From the NCBI GenBank assembly GCA_964036045.1, contig OZ038397.1:19159742-19223741 (forward strand): DNA of 64,000 bases, written 5' to 3'. The stretch is from Eutreptiella sp. 'Long Island Sound 2002'. Lineage: Eukaryota > Euglenozoa > Euglenophyceae > Eutreptiales > Eutreptiaceae. The translations under genes were made by a program, and so were the position numbers. This document shows, piece after piece, positions 34,031 to 44,310 of the stretch. Below the pieces are notes generated by a model. The model was given only the letters and a program-made list of their open reading frames with translations. It was not told where the DNA came from and did no database searches. Numbering within the stretch: position 1 is the stretch's first letter; each line of letters opens with the position of its first letter.

Positions 34031-34759
34031 TCCCTAGCACACTTGCACAGAGCAACACGGTGACAGTTTCTGAATGCTCCCGTACACCTGTTGTAAAGGT
34101 ACTTGAAGCACTGAGACAGCTTATGGACATAAGCGTGTACCTGGCTGAAAGTGTATGGCTTTGCACTTTTGATGACCGCGCCTAAAAGCACAATCATTCT
34201 AAGTCTGCCAGTGTGTCCCATGACATACCCGGGGGTAGCCGGAGTCACGGGTGTGCAGAGTCACCACCCCGATTTTGAACTGGTTTTTTCGTGTTCAAAA
34301 CTTCTCATCGTTTTAATTTGTAATGTCTGCGGTCCCCATGGCATCAAGCAATTGCCAGCAAGTGGCAAGCACGTGGGATGGGAGAGCATCAACCCTGCAG
34401 AAAGGAGGCTTCTCTTCACAATCTGTTGAAGCGTGTACCCTGCACCATATGCACCACAGATTGTAACGCGCACGCTTCCCACTGTACTCTGCTCCCAGCA
34501 CGCTGTTCGGAGCAGGATGTGCACTGCACACAGCACTCAACCCGATGCAGACCACACCTTGCGCACTGCACCAACTGCCCTGTGCAGTGTGCACACTTCA
34601 TACTGTCCATACACAGAGCACGACACGGTGTATGCAAGGAAAGTGGCTGGCGCGGTGGTTCCAGAGGGGATAGGAAGAAATTGTTTCAGGAGCAACAACG
34701 GCCCATGTTGACCTCGGTGGAGATATGGCAGGCACATCCTGTTGAAGGCAGATTACATT

Positions 34760-34911
34760 AGTGCGTGCGTGCATTGTGCACGATGCGGGCGTGCAGCGTG
34801 CACAATGCATGCGTGCAGTGTGCACAGTACGTGCGTGCAGCGTGTACAATGCGTGCGTGCAGTGTGTACGATGCGTGCGTGCAGTGTGCACAGCGGGTGC
34901 GTGCGATTTGC
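34760..34911. repeat. Tandem repeat of about 21 bp, GCGTGCAGTGTGCAC type
   Basis: About seven diverged units containing the palindrome GTGCAC and runs of GTGC. Open frames on both strands are Cys/His/Ala peptides created by the repeat. Confidence 0.8.
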
Positions 34912-35067
34912 TGGCTGGGATACGACCGGTGCGCACTGGCAGAGGGGTTGCATGAGAAACGGTGGCAAAACAGCAGTGGCTCTCGGGCACCGAACCGAAT
35001 GTTTCCTTCTGGTTTCTGAAAGGCACTCCAGGCATCATGAGTTTGTCGTTCCGATTTGTATGGGCAC

Positions 35068-35246
35068 TGTATGATGGAGGCACCTGAGAATCCAAGGCAC
35101 TTGGCCTCCATGAAGAAGTCGTAATCAAACTGCTCGAGCTGCATTTTCTGCATGGCCACTGCATGTGTGTGCATCATGAAAAAGCGCTGCAGGAACCAAT
35201 TGTCAATCTTCGTGATGTCGTGGATCTCCGTAATGGTCATTCCCAT
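35068..35246 (-). pseudogene. Orphan exon of carbamoyl-phosphate synthase large chain
   Basis: On the minus strand the exon starts after a good acceptor (ccctcgcttCAG) and reads ITEIHDITKIDNWFLQRF, then FFMEAKCLGFSGASII, ending before a GTGCCC donor. This matches the start of the oligomerisation domain of CPSase large chains (ELHxLTxIDxWFL and AKxxGFSDxxIA). The usual Asp in GFSD is Gly here. No flanking CPSase exons are visible on either side, so it is a captured exon or a remnant inside the TIR element rather than an active gene. Confidence 0.65.
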
Positions 35247-36289
35247 CTGAAGCGAGGGAATTCAGACACTTGGAATTGTGACTGGATCCCACTTGGAATC
35301 AAATGACTGCCCCTGTTGCAGACTTGTCGCAGCACATAGGTGGAAGACAGAGATGTCCCTCCGGAGAAGTAATTGTGGGCTCCGTTGCACCCAAGCCTCC
35401 AGCAAGTCACTTGCCGAGTGCCGTCAGTCCCAATGTCGAACGCCCTCCTTTGTCTTTGACTGCTGACTGCTGTCAACTATTTGCCAACCGTAGTCAATTA
35501 ATAGTAAAAAAAACCAGTGTCGGAAGGGCGACCTCATGGAGAATAACAGCACTTTGAGACAAGCAACGTGCGAAATTAACAGCGGACAAACATGTACGAC
35601 CAGGGGTGCAGAGGTTTGTGGGCTCAACCCATGTGTGAAACACCAAAGTCACGCATCAAACCGTTGCTCGTGCCTGATCTGTCCTGTACGAATCCGCTGA
35701 CCGGCCAGGCTCGACACGATGGACTAAATTTGCATCGCGTTCTGAACCTGGTTCTGCACCAACAGTCCACTGCAAGAAGAACTGAAAGCGTCGCTTTTGC
35801 TCCCTGTTTTCTCTGTGTGTTTGCGCTGGTAGTGCAGGTGGGTCCCAACCGCATTATCTAAAATGAAAAAAAACAAAGGGAAATCAATCTCGGAATCGTA
35901 TATTTCGCGCAGTATTCATTTTGCTTTTACGTGGTGACATTTGGGCTTACGTAACTTTGCGGCGCTAATTTACGCAATTTCCCGCGGTAGTATCTGGCGA
36001 TTTACGGGATCGCCAGATGGATCTCGATTATTTTTATAATGTTCAAAAGAATATTTCTTTGATTATAAATCGTCATCTCCTGATAACATTATTTGCCTGG
36101 CGATCCTGCGCCGCGACAGTGGGTGTCTAACTGGTCCCTTTACCTTATTATTATTAAGTATTTGTTAAATGAAGGTTTAAATTGAATTTGGTTGTGTAAG
36201 GTTGACTTAAATTATGTCGTTACAAGTTACATGCAGTTTTACACTTAAATTTTTGCACATAGCTACAAGCAAAGTCAACAGGTGGTTGA

Positions 36290-36490
36290 CAGTTTTGCTG
36301 TAGTTTTGATGGTGGTATTGAGCCTGGCGTAGGTTCGATTCCTGATTCGAGCATCAGTGCTGGATCGCTCGCCGCCGATCGCAGCGATCGGCGCCGATCG
36401 CTGCCATCAGTGGAGCGATCGCTGCCATCAGCAGAGCGATCTGACAATTGTTCCCAGAGGGATTCGAACCTTAAGTTATAAAATTGCAGC
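36290..36490 (-). repeat. Box-B-like tRNA-related repeat and GATCGC palindromes
   Basis: GGTTCGAATCC on the minus strand (at about 36463) and GGTTCGATTCC on the plus strand (at about 36332) resemble tRNA T-loops. Between them lie several CGATCG and GCGATCGGCGC palindromes. It is a possible SINE-like remnant; no cloverleaf was found. Confidence 0.3.
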
Positions 36491-36554
36491 GCCGACTGTG
36501 ACGCCCTAGAGCGCCGGCGCCTCATCGACTGTCCAGTCATCCCAAAAATTCCTG

Positions 36555-36992
36555 TATGGTTGCCACTCAAGTGAAGGATTGGAGCTAAAAAAAACACTCA
36601 AGTGAAGAGGGATAGAGAAGACACTCAAGTGAAAGGGCGGCTCATGTATGACTAAGGAAGGGGAGCGATTGGATTAGGAATGAAGGGATCCATGTCAAAA
36701 TTCGTAAATTTTTTTTTCGGGCGCCCTAAATGTAATCCTACCATCATTAAAATTCGGATTTTTTCAAGCCTTTGTGGGTATGGTTGCCACTCAAGTGAAG
36801 GATTGGAGCTCAAAAAAACACTCAAGTGAAGAGGGATAGAGAAGACACTCAAGTGAAAGGGCGGCTCATGTATGACTAAGGAAGGGGAGCGATTGCATTA
36901 GGAATGAAGGGATCCATGTCAAAATTCTTAAAATTTTTCTTCGGGCGCCCTAAATGTAATCCTACCATCATTAAAATTCGGATTTTTTCAAG
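36555..36992. repeat. Tandem duplication of 224 bp
   Basis: The block starting tatggttgccactcaagtga occurs at 36555 and again at 36779 with only a few changes (for example ggattggatt versus gcattgcatt types). The short phrase CACTCAAGTGAA recurs three times per copy and again at 37130. No gene is present from 36150 to 37216. Confidence 0.9.
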
Positions 36993-37216
36993 TTTGTCGA
37001 ATCATGGATGTAGACATGGGCTTTCAAAATCCGATTTTTCAAATTTCTCGAATTTGAGGATCTCAACATAGGATTTCAAGATGTCTCTTCTTCTTCAACG
37101 GCAACCATAGAATAAATGGCTTGGTTGCCACTCAAGTGAAACCTGCAAAACCCTAAGCATGTGCAATGAGCAAATTCATTCTCCAATGCGACATAGTACA
37201 CCATGTAACAAAGTAC

Positions 37217-37948
37217 TCAACATGCAAACATGTAGTCATTTAGGTTAATCTCCTTTGGATTACTGGGGCCAATAGTCATTCTCGGGAGGTTGGAACATGA
37301 ATTGGAAAGTGGGCCCGGGTCAAGTGGCAATGGCTGTTGGTCAAAGGGTTGGAAAGGTTGTTGGTCAAAGGGTTGAAATGGCAAAGGATCAACATTCATG
37401 GGAGGTAAGATGGCAGGGTGCCATATTGCATTCACTTGAGGCTGAGAAACCGGAGGATTGTGGTCACCGTTAGGGCTTATTTCACTAGGCTCATAGGTCA
37501 GAGAGGCTTCAACTGCCTCAGGTGGGTTAGCTGCTTGAGATGGAGGTGCCTCATGAGAAGGAGAGTCTTCCCTGGTTGCCGCAGGGCCGGGAGTAAATGT
37601 CTTGGTAGATGCCGATGTGCTGCATGTAGGACACCTATAGCGAGGGTGAAGCAAAGCGCAGTTTTCGCTTGCCATGCAAACCACATGCTTTGACCACCCG
37701 TGTTTTTTAGCAGGGCCACGGCAATCAGGACATACGGGCCTCCAATTATACATTTGCTCCGGGTGCCATACGTAATAGGCAGGTGCACCACGAGGTCGAT
37801 TGGTAATTAGCACACCAATCTCGCCAATGGTGCGTCCATGCATTTCACGGACAACATCGGAGCATTTCCAATCAAAGCGTTTGGGATTGGAGTGTGTGCC
37901 CAAACATAAGGAACACACAAGTAGCAAAATCACTAAGCGAATATTCAT
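37217..37948 (-). CDS. Zinc-ribbon protein with signal-like N-terminus, DUF6729-like
   Basis: 243 residues from the ATG at 37948 (MNIRLVILLLVCSLCLG, a good signal-peptide or membrane-like start). The core reads MYNWRPVCPDC, KKHGWSKHV, then RYRCPTC: two Cys pairs about 34 residues apart with a GW between them, the pattern of DUF6729 zinc ribbons found on transposon proteins. The C-terminal half is Pro/Gln-rich with a direct repeat (FQPFDQQP twice). A secretory start on a presumed DNA-binding domain is odd, and the same oddity occurs in 32674-33222. Palindromic GTATATAC repeats begin 85 bp upstream of the ATG. Confidence 0.5.
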   Translation of the reverse strand: MNIRLVILLLVCSLCLGTHSNPKRFDWKCSDVVREMHGRTIGEIGVLITNRPRGAPAYYVWHPEQMYNWRPVCPDCRGPAKKHGWSKHVVCMASENCALLHPRYRCPTCSTSASTKTFTPGPAATREDSPSHEAPPSQAANPPEAVEASLTYEPSEISPNGDHNPPVSQPQVNAIWHPAILPPMNVDPLPFQPFDQQPFQPFDQQPLPLDPGPLSNSCSNLPRMTIGPSNPKEINLNDYMFAC

Positions 37949-38032
37949 TCCGAGCTGTGACAGAAAAAAGAAGAAAATCAAAAATGAAATTCAAATTGGT
38001 CTAGAAGTTCAAAATTCGAATTTGTCAGCGCT

Positions 38033-38190
38033 GGTATATACGGCAGCGATGGTATATACTGTGGTATATACTGCGGCGGCGATGGTATATACTGTGGTAT
38101 ATACTGCTGCGGCGGCTGGTATATACCGCGGTATATACTGCGGTATATACTGGTATATCGGTATATACCGCTCGTACATACCGGTATTTA
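38033..38190. repeat. Palindromic GTATATAC repeat cluster
   Basis: About ten copies of GGTATATACYG in tight array, alternating with GCGGCG spacers. It resembles the TE-1 palindromes in design (GTAT...ATAC) but not in sequence. It lies just upstream of the zinc-ribbon gene, so it may be its subterminal or promoter region. 38200-38740 shows no gene. Confidence 0.85.
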
Positions 38191-38744
38191 CGCGAGCGGC
38201 AATCATCACAAAATTCCCCCACCCAGCTGTTCCGCCGGGAGCCCCACCCAGCGCTTCATCGTCATTCACCCCCTCCAGGTGGAGGCCTTGCCATTTGCGC
38301 CCTCATTTGCCCCTGAAAGATTTTTTTTTTTGGATGTGCAGGATTTCAGACGTTTCAGGATTTTGGGACCATGATGTCTATGCAACTTGTTCTGAAAATT
38401 TGATTACGCATGTTTGGAATTCCTGTTGTAAGTTACCTAACTTAACTTACCTGTGTGCTTGTAGTGGATCACCATGCCCGTACCATTGCAATCGTAGCGA
38501 CGAGTACCGATCTCGTTTGCATTTTTTGTGCCCATGCATACATTACCTTCTTCATGCAATCGACAGCTAAAGAGTGCTTTTGCCATCGTTAAGTGCCTAC
38601 GAGAGTTGGAAAACTTGTTGTACATCCTTATCAAAGACCTCAGTCCCTTTGTCAGCTTTCTGCCCACATCTCCTCAAGGAACGACAAGCAGTAGGCGAAA
38701 AGCACAGGTGTGGGGACACAATACACGTTGCACTTTGTAGTTTA

Positions 38745-39576
38745 TGCATCCCCCCCTAGAAAACGTAATGAACGTGGAAAGCGCAGGAAAACGTACAAAA
38801 CGTTGGGAACGTAGGAAACGTAGAATACGTGCATCCGGGTTTTGCATCCACACGCCAATATTCCTTTGTCTACCCGCCCATGTGCAGCCAAAAAAAGCAG
38901 CCGAAATATTTTTCGTCACAAAATTTTATGAAAAGTGGTACATCTAGGTTTTTGAACGTGCCGAACGCGATGGAAACGTCCGTTTCTGATGGTCTTAACT
39001 TTTTATTTTTGGCTGCAAATGTGCAGCCAATACGCAGCCACAGCCTCCTTTGTATTTTTAGCCTCCAGCCTGCTGGCCGCATTTAAATTGAGCCTCCAGC
39101 GCGGCTGCATGCAGCCAGAGCGCGGCTGCATGGTGCAGCCAAGACGGCTGCACGTTTTGGCTGCACAATGCAGCCAATTGGCTGCACCATGCAGCCACTT
39201 TTTTGGCTGCTTTTTTTTGCCTCCGGCTGCACTTGGCTGCGTTGGTCGTATCGACAGCTGAAAATGCAGCCAAAATCTTGGCTGTCCGCGGCCGGACCAG
39301 CCGGTAGACAAAGGAATATGCATCCACCCCTGTTCCCCCTGTGAAAAGCACACGTTCCCAACAGTGCGTTCCATTTTTTTTGGTGCATGGGGGTTGCCCC
39401 CCGGCGTGCATAACACAAAAGCGGCCTAACCACGGGCAAGTGAGCGTTCATGGCGAGCCGAAGTTCATCGAAGGACAGCAGCCATATGTACAGTAACTCA
39501 GGGGGTGTGACCCTGCTGACAGTGCGTTCCATGCGTTGGCAACGTACGTTCCCAACAGGTTTTTAGGGGTGGATGC
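38745..39576. mobile_element. MITE-like element with nested inverted repeats
   Basis: Outer ends: GCATCC(C)CCCCTA(G)AAA at the left, and its reverse complement with A for the variable bases at the right. Subterminal ACGT-rich repeats (GAACGT, GTTGGGAACGT) occur at both ends in opposite orientation. Flanks GTAGTTTAT and GTAGTGAAT could be an imperfect 9-bp target duplication. Inside, ATATTCCTTTGTCTACC at 38857 and its reverse complement near 39300 form a second inverted pair around many GGCTGCA/TGCAGCC palindromes (38880-39290). There are no coding genes. Confidence 0.55.
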
Positions 39577-39828
39577 GTAGTGAATGTACGTATTGTAGCC
39601 AAAGGAATATGGTGAGCATAACCTGGCATACCAGGAATACCTGGGAGTATACGGGTAAAAAACGGGGTTTTGGGAGAAAGGGGTATGTGGCATGTACAGG
39701 TGGGTACGAATGTATAATGCACAATGCATGCATAGGTGGGTTGGGGTCCAGGGTCCAGGAATACCTCTAGTTTGCCAATTGTGATGGTCAATGTTGTGTT
39801 TGAAACTACCCCATTTTGGGCTCTTGGG

Positions 39829-39922
39829 GTATACGGCCGTATACTCAAGGCTCCAATACCTCAGTATACGGCCGTATACTCTGGAGTATACGGCCGTATA
39901 CTTAGAGTATACGGCCGTATAC
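39829..39922. repeat. Palindrome cluster, left part of TE-1 derivative
   Basis: Four GTATACGGCCGTATAC copies at 39829, 39864, 39886 and 39907, in the same positions relative to the TIR as in TE-1. The right counterpart at 42135-42198 has one perfect copy, one with a C-to-T change and two half-sites. Confidence 0.9.
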
Positions 39923-40151
39923 TAGGGGTATTTGTTTGCACCATGTGGTTGTTTCAAGTTGAAAAATTCCATTGTTGTGCCTTTTGTGCCCATCTTGTTG
40001 CATGCTTTGCCTTTGCCCAACAATTGCACACCACTTGAAACCAATCTAGGCTCATACTTCACTCAAGATTGCAATGTACGTCTCCATATGTGTCCATTCC
40101 AATCCATATTATGTTGCTTCTTGCTCTCCCAGGCCCTCTTTTTCTGCCACC

Positions 40152-40268
40152 ATGACTGATGCGGGCACTCATGCCTTGTTGAAGAAGTGGGCCGATGCCG
40201 TAGCTCTCCGCACAGTGCACAGAGGTGTTTACAGCCCCGATAGCACACGCACCGTGTCTTGGCCTTCT
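40152..40268 (+). pseudogene. Leftover 5' end of the dioxygenase gene
   Basis: The first 39 codons of the TE-1 accessory protein (from MTDAGTHALLKKW) remain, then the sequence jumps through the deletion joint into the region before the transposase gene in another frame. No enzyme domain is left. Confidence 0.85.
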
Positions 40269-40323
40269 CTTTTTTTTACAATAGGATTGCAGGGAAAGAG
40301 GGCAACGGCAAAGACGTTTGTGG

Positions 40324-41919
40324 ATGCAATCGGTAGCATCAGCATTGCTTGGTGACGATGTACTTTTGCGACCCCATGCCCAAGGCCTCATGATTATTTT
40401 AAAAGATGGTGAGGTGGATGTGGCCGACAAGGAGGCAATTAACCTACTCCGATGGATGCGGCGGCACCACCTTTCCATCCGGGCATTGAAGGGTTGCATG
40501 AGGACCACATGCACTTGGGACCATGTGATGGCAATGCGTAAGACCCTCACACCTTACCTGTCCAAGGGGAGGGTTTTGGAGGTGGCCACTAAAGGGGGTA
40601 CCCCGACATGTGGGGTGGTGGAATTGCATGATATTGTCACCACCATGGTTGCATGTGCCCATGCCGAAGACAGCATTCGGAAGTATGAGGAGAATACATA
40701 TTTGGCTGTTGTAATATGTTCTGATGCCACTGTTTTTCATAATGCCAGTGCCACACGTTGTGACGTGTTTGTGGACCTATGGGAGGATAGGGGGGCACAC
40801 CATGATGGTCAGGCATGGGCCTCATGGTGGGTTTTTGATGGGGGGGACGATATGGCCCATGTGCAAAGGATGGATGCCGTGGGGAAATTGAATGACCAAG
40901 TCAAAAAACTTGAAGCCGAGGGCGGCATAGAAATTGGGGGTACTCCCAAAAAAATTTTGTGTTTTAAAAGTGGGGATGGGAAAGTCATGATGTCGGGTTC
41001 GTGTGGGAAATGTTGGAATTGCAATCTCAAGTATGACCACTTTCAAGCCCATTTGTTTGCAATTGCAGATTTTCCAGTGCTTCCTCGCATTGGGTCCCTT
41101 ATGTCTTGCATCCCTCGTGTCCGCAATGTTGGAGATGTGGCACATTGTTGTGCAAGGGTGGGGACAGGCATTGGGAAACGTCTCAAGGACAGCGCCCGCA
41201 CATGGGGTTCACCAGGAGCTCTAAGGGCCGTGTCCCATTTCATTTCTAACCTCCGGCAAGAAGCAAAGCACATCCCTGTGGCTGAGAGAGTGATGCGTGC
41301 TCCCTCGAAAGAGAAGGAACACATTGACACTCTCGACATTAACGCCTCCCGTCTTTTTTTCGAAACACCTGAGTTGCACGCCGAGTTGGTGCGCATTGTT
41401 GCAATGTATTGTAATACCCATGTTGTGAAGTGGGAGGGCAACAGGTGGCTCAAAACCAGTGCCGTCCTGCACCTCATGTTGCAGGCCTGTTACTATATGC
41501 AAAAGATTTGGCGCCATGTGGGTCCTGTTCCCATGGATCAACGCCAACGTTATGCATCCATGGTCACACAATTCACCAAGGCATGGGGGGCATTGGGGTG
41601 GAGTGTTCCGGTTTGGGTGCATTGGGTGGTGTGCCACAGTGGGGCACACCTCCAAAGGTGGGGGAATTTTATTAAGTTTTCCTCCATTCCCACGGAATGG
41701 AGGAACAAAAGTTTTAAAATGGACATCCGCCATTGTTTTCAAGGGTGGAAGCTGAGCATGCTCTGCACCTGGATGCCCTTGATTGGGGCATCCGGTTGTG
41801 GTTTGGGGAAAAGGGTTTGGGTAGAGAGGGGATCAAGTTTGGCATGCAACGCATGCGGAAGAAGCATCGTGCACCAAAGCACATGTAGGTATATATCATG
41901 TGATGTGCAATATGGGTAA
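40324..41919 (+). pseudogene. TE-1 transposase candidate, C-terminally frameshifted copy
   Basis: Almost identical to 23326-24912. It has two small in-frame differences (extra codons for Ile-Asp and for Asn). A 31-bp gap after KLS, between GCA repeats, shifts the frame and replaces the last 54 residues, removing the Lys/Arg-rich end; the candidate DDE residues (SDAT, SGDGK, PTEWRN) stay. The protein could still be made but its C-terminus is wrong, so activity is doubtful. Confidence 0.8.
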
Positions 41920-42492
41920 GTGTGTATATTAGGTATATATAACATGGGGAAGTGGATCACATTTGACATTTCGGATGGGACATCAAACAAGGTTGCTTCT
42001 TGTGGTCTTCTGCTTTGCTCATATGGTGCTCTTTTGTGTGTACAATGTGTTTGGGGGTTGCAGGGTCATGAGTAAATGCAAGGGGGGGGGTAGGTGATGA
42101 GAATGGTGGCATGGGTGGAAGGTAGAAAGTCCCCGTATACTCCAAGTATACGGCCGTATACTTCTGAGTATACGGCTGTATACTCCGAAGTATACGGCAA
42201 GAATACTTCTCCAATACTTCGAGTATACTGACAAATACCTCAAAAAGTGTAGATTGCCACACACAGGTGTGGGTGTATGGAATTGGCTTTCTGGTTTTTT
42301 GACCCCCCCCCCCCCTATTTTCAGGGTGCTAAACTCATTTTTTTATATCCCATGGGCACACGGAACGACTAGGTACATGTGCCAAAATGGCTGTTTTGGG
42401 GGGGTATTTTTGGTATGCCAGGTTATGCTCACCATACAATGCGGGATTGTTGAGCCGACCACCCGGCTTTGCTGACTTAACCGTCCTAGGGC

Positions 42493-43302
42493 AATAGGCA
42501 GGGGGGGGAGGGGGGGTACTTTTCAGGTCTGTGTTGGGCCTGTGTTAACACAACACATGAGGGGGTGGGGGGGTACTTTTCACCGCTGTGTTGGGGCCGT
42601 GTTAACACGTCCAATAGGTGGTGTGTTGTGGTACGTGTTGTTGTGTAGTGTTGTGTTGTGTTGTGTTGTTTTCCTTTTGTGTTATGTTGTGTTATGTTGT
42701 GTTATGTTGTGTTGTGTTGTGTCATTCCTTGTTTTGTTTTGGGTTTTTTTCTTGTGTCATTTTGTGCAGTGTTTTCCTTTTTTATTTTGTTGTGTGGTGT
42801 TGTGTTGTGTTGTTGTGTTGTGTTGTGTTGTGTTGGGTTGGGTTGGGCAACCCAACCCAACACAACACAACACAACCCAACCCAACCCAACCCAACCCAA
42901 CCCAACACAACACAACACAACACACTACAACACAACACAACACAACACAACACAACACAACACAACACAACACAACCCAACACAACACAACCCAACACAA
43001 CACAACCCAACCCAACACAACCCAACACACTACAACACAACACAACACAACACAACACAACACAACACAACACAACCCAACACAACACAACACAACACAA
43101 CACAACACACTACGACACAACACAACACAACACAACACAACACAACACAAAATCTTCGGCTTCTTGTGTTGCCATGGGGTGGACAAAGGGGGGGGGGGTA
43201 CTTTTCAGGTCCGTGTTGGGCCTGTGTTAACACAACACAAGAGGGGGTGGGGGGTTACTTTCTACCTCTGTGTTGGCCGGCCGTGTTAACACGCCTAATG
43301 TC
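42493..43302. repeat. Giant TGTTG/CAACA inverted microsatellite with flanking direct repeats
   Basis: From about 42618 to 42846 the plus strand is mostly TGTTG/GGGTT pentamers; from 42847 to 43152 it switches to CAACA/CCCAA pentamers, with a perfect turn (gggttgggcaaccc) at 42846. The strand could fold into a hairpin of more than 200 bp. Blocks of about 120 bp with TACTTTTCA and the palindrome GTGTTAACAC flank it in direct orientation (42493-42616 and 43183-43302). Long frames rich in Thr-Thr-Gln-His-Asn are products of the repeat. Confidence 0.9.
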
Positions 43303-43455
43303 CCTAGCGAGACTACGAGGAACAGCATATTCTGTCGCCGAAGATTGTGCTGCTGGGGGCAAGAATTTGAATGGAGCCTCGGGTGCTACTACGTTGTCAC
43401 CCGAGACGACTAACACAGTGGACCGAATGCCGGTGGGATAGGAGAATCGCACTTT

Positions 43456-43866
43456 CTAGCCATTGGTAACTATGCTGGGTATCGTGAAGTACATCCTTGA
43501 ATGTTTGGTCAATGGGGGCGTTGTATTTGAGTGTGTCAATTGTTTCCTACCTTTGCAGAATGGACCATTGTAGAGCGTGAAAGCCAACCTCCATGGTTCA
43601 TTTTCAACACTTTCGATGGTGCCTTCGTCATTGTTTGGACCTCTCTTTATGTTGTATAGGAAATCTTGTAGTGGTTCCGTGCATAAATCTTTGCCTTGGT
43701 GGCTCGGTGCTTCCTTTTCCTTGAGGCGGTGCCTTATCACCAAAGAATGACGTTTCCACTCAAAGAAGATTTCTTGAGTGCCGATGGATTGGTTTGTTGA
43801 AAACGCATCGTAGTGTGACGCATGGACCTCGCCGACTCCTTGAAGAGACCATCGACGAAGCACCAT
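43456..43866 (-). CDS. Hypothetical protein fragment
   Basis: 136-codon ATG frame, polar and charged, with no recognised motif (EIFFEWKRHSLVIRHRL near the middle). Its ATG lies 17 bp from the left end of TE-2, so it may be an exon cut by that insertion. It could be spurious. Confidence 0.2.
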   Translation of the reverse strand: MVLRRWSLQGVGEVHASHYDAFSTNQSIGTQEIFFEWKRHSLVIRHRLKEKEAPSHQGKDLCTEPLQDFLYNIKRGPNNDEGTIESVENEPWRLAFTLYNGPFCKGRKQLTHSNTTPPLTKHSRMYFTIPSIVTNG

Positions 43867-44099
43867 CCCAGTTGTACCCTAGTTATGTACCCACCCGTAT
43901 TCTCCCCCTAAAACGAGGCCGCTGTGCACGTGCATAGGTTGATTTGTGTGCACCTATGGGTGCAAATAGAGGTGCCATTTTGTCATACCGGCACCTTTGC
44001 GCTTCAAACCTTTTCCATGGTCACAATGCATGCACAATGAGTCAAATCCAGCCCATGTAGACACTTTGATGCTGATTTATGTACTTGTGGCAGAAGGAA

Positions 44100-44310
44100 C
44101 AACTATAGGTGTGCACAAAGCACGATGCAATAAAAATGCAGTCTCTTGCTATGCGTACATTGCACAAAACCAAGATACGCGCATGTCTCAATTGCACGAA
44201 GCTTGTGCGCCATGCAATTTTTCGAGCAACCTAAGCGTTGTGTTGTGCGCAATTCAATCTGTACTGCAAACTGTGCGCATGATTCGCAACTCAAGCACAA
44301 CATACTGTAC
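44100..44310. repeat. Palindrome-rich left subterminal region of TE-2
   Basis: Many short palindromes and inverted copies of TGTGCGCAA, TTGCACAA and TGCGCATG. The right end has related motifs within its 52-bp repeats. These may be transposase binding sites. 44320-44626 holds nothing else I can name. Confidence 0.5.

Larger units (their letters stand above)
33232..36147. mobile_element. Non-autonomous TIR element with captured gene fragment
   Basis: Matching inverted ends TAAGGTAAAGGGACC plus (G/A)GTT at 33232 and, reversed, ending at 36147; both ends are flanked by TA, consistent with a TA target site. The 2916 bp contain GGGGATAA repeats near the left end (33285-33360), degenerate repeats, and one orphan exon of carbamoyl-phosphate synthase, but no transposase. 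I infer mobilisation in trans. 35250-36120 outside the exon shows nothing coding. Confidence 0.65.
39608..42436. mobile_element. TE-1 internal-deletion derivative
   Basis: 2829 bp with the same TIRs as TE-1 and near-identical sequence. Compared with TE-1 it lacks the part matching about 18646-23271 (most of the dioxygenase gene and the whole TET/JBP-like exon); the joint lies in a T run, typical of short-homology or gap-repair deletion. The right end carries a variant palindrome (CGGCTGTA). The flanks do not give a clean 2-bp duplication; they are TA on both sides only if the element is taken to start at TGGTGAGC. It is inserted next to the sequence ccaaaggaa, which also occurs in the neighbouring MITE. 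Confidence 0.92.

Noticed and set aside
34416-35019. Cys/His-rich peptides
   Set aside because: Products of the GTGCAC-type tandem repeat on both strands.
42493-43302. LTR retrotransposon with 120-bp LTRs
   Set aside because: The direct repeats flank only pentamer repeats; no primer site, Gag or Pol is present.
42542-43441. 299-codon Thr/Gln/His/Asn-rich protein
   Set aside because: Read-through of CAACA pentamers; the same region is open in all frames on both strands.
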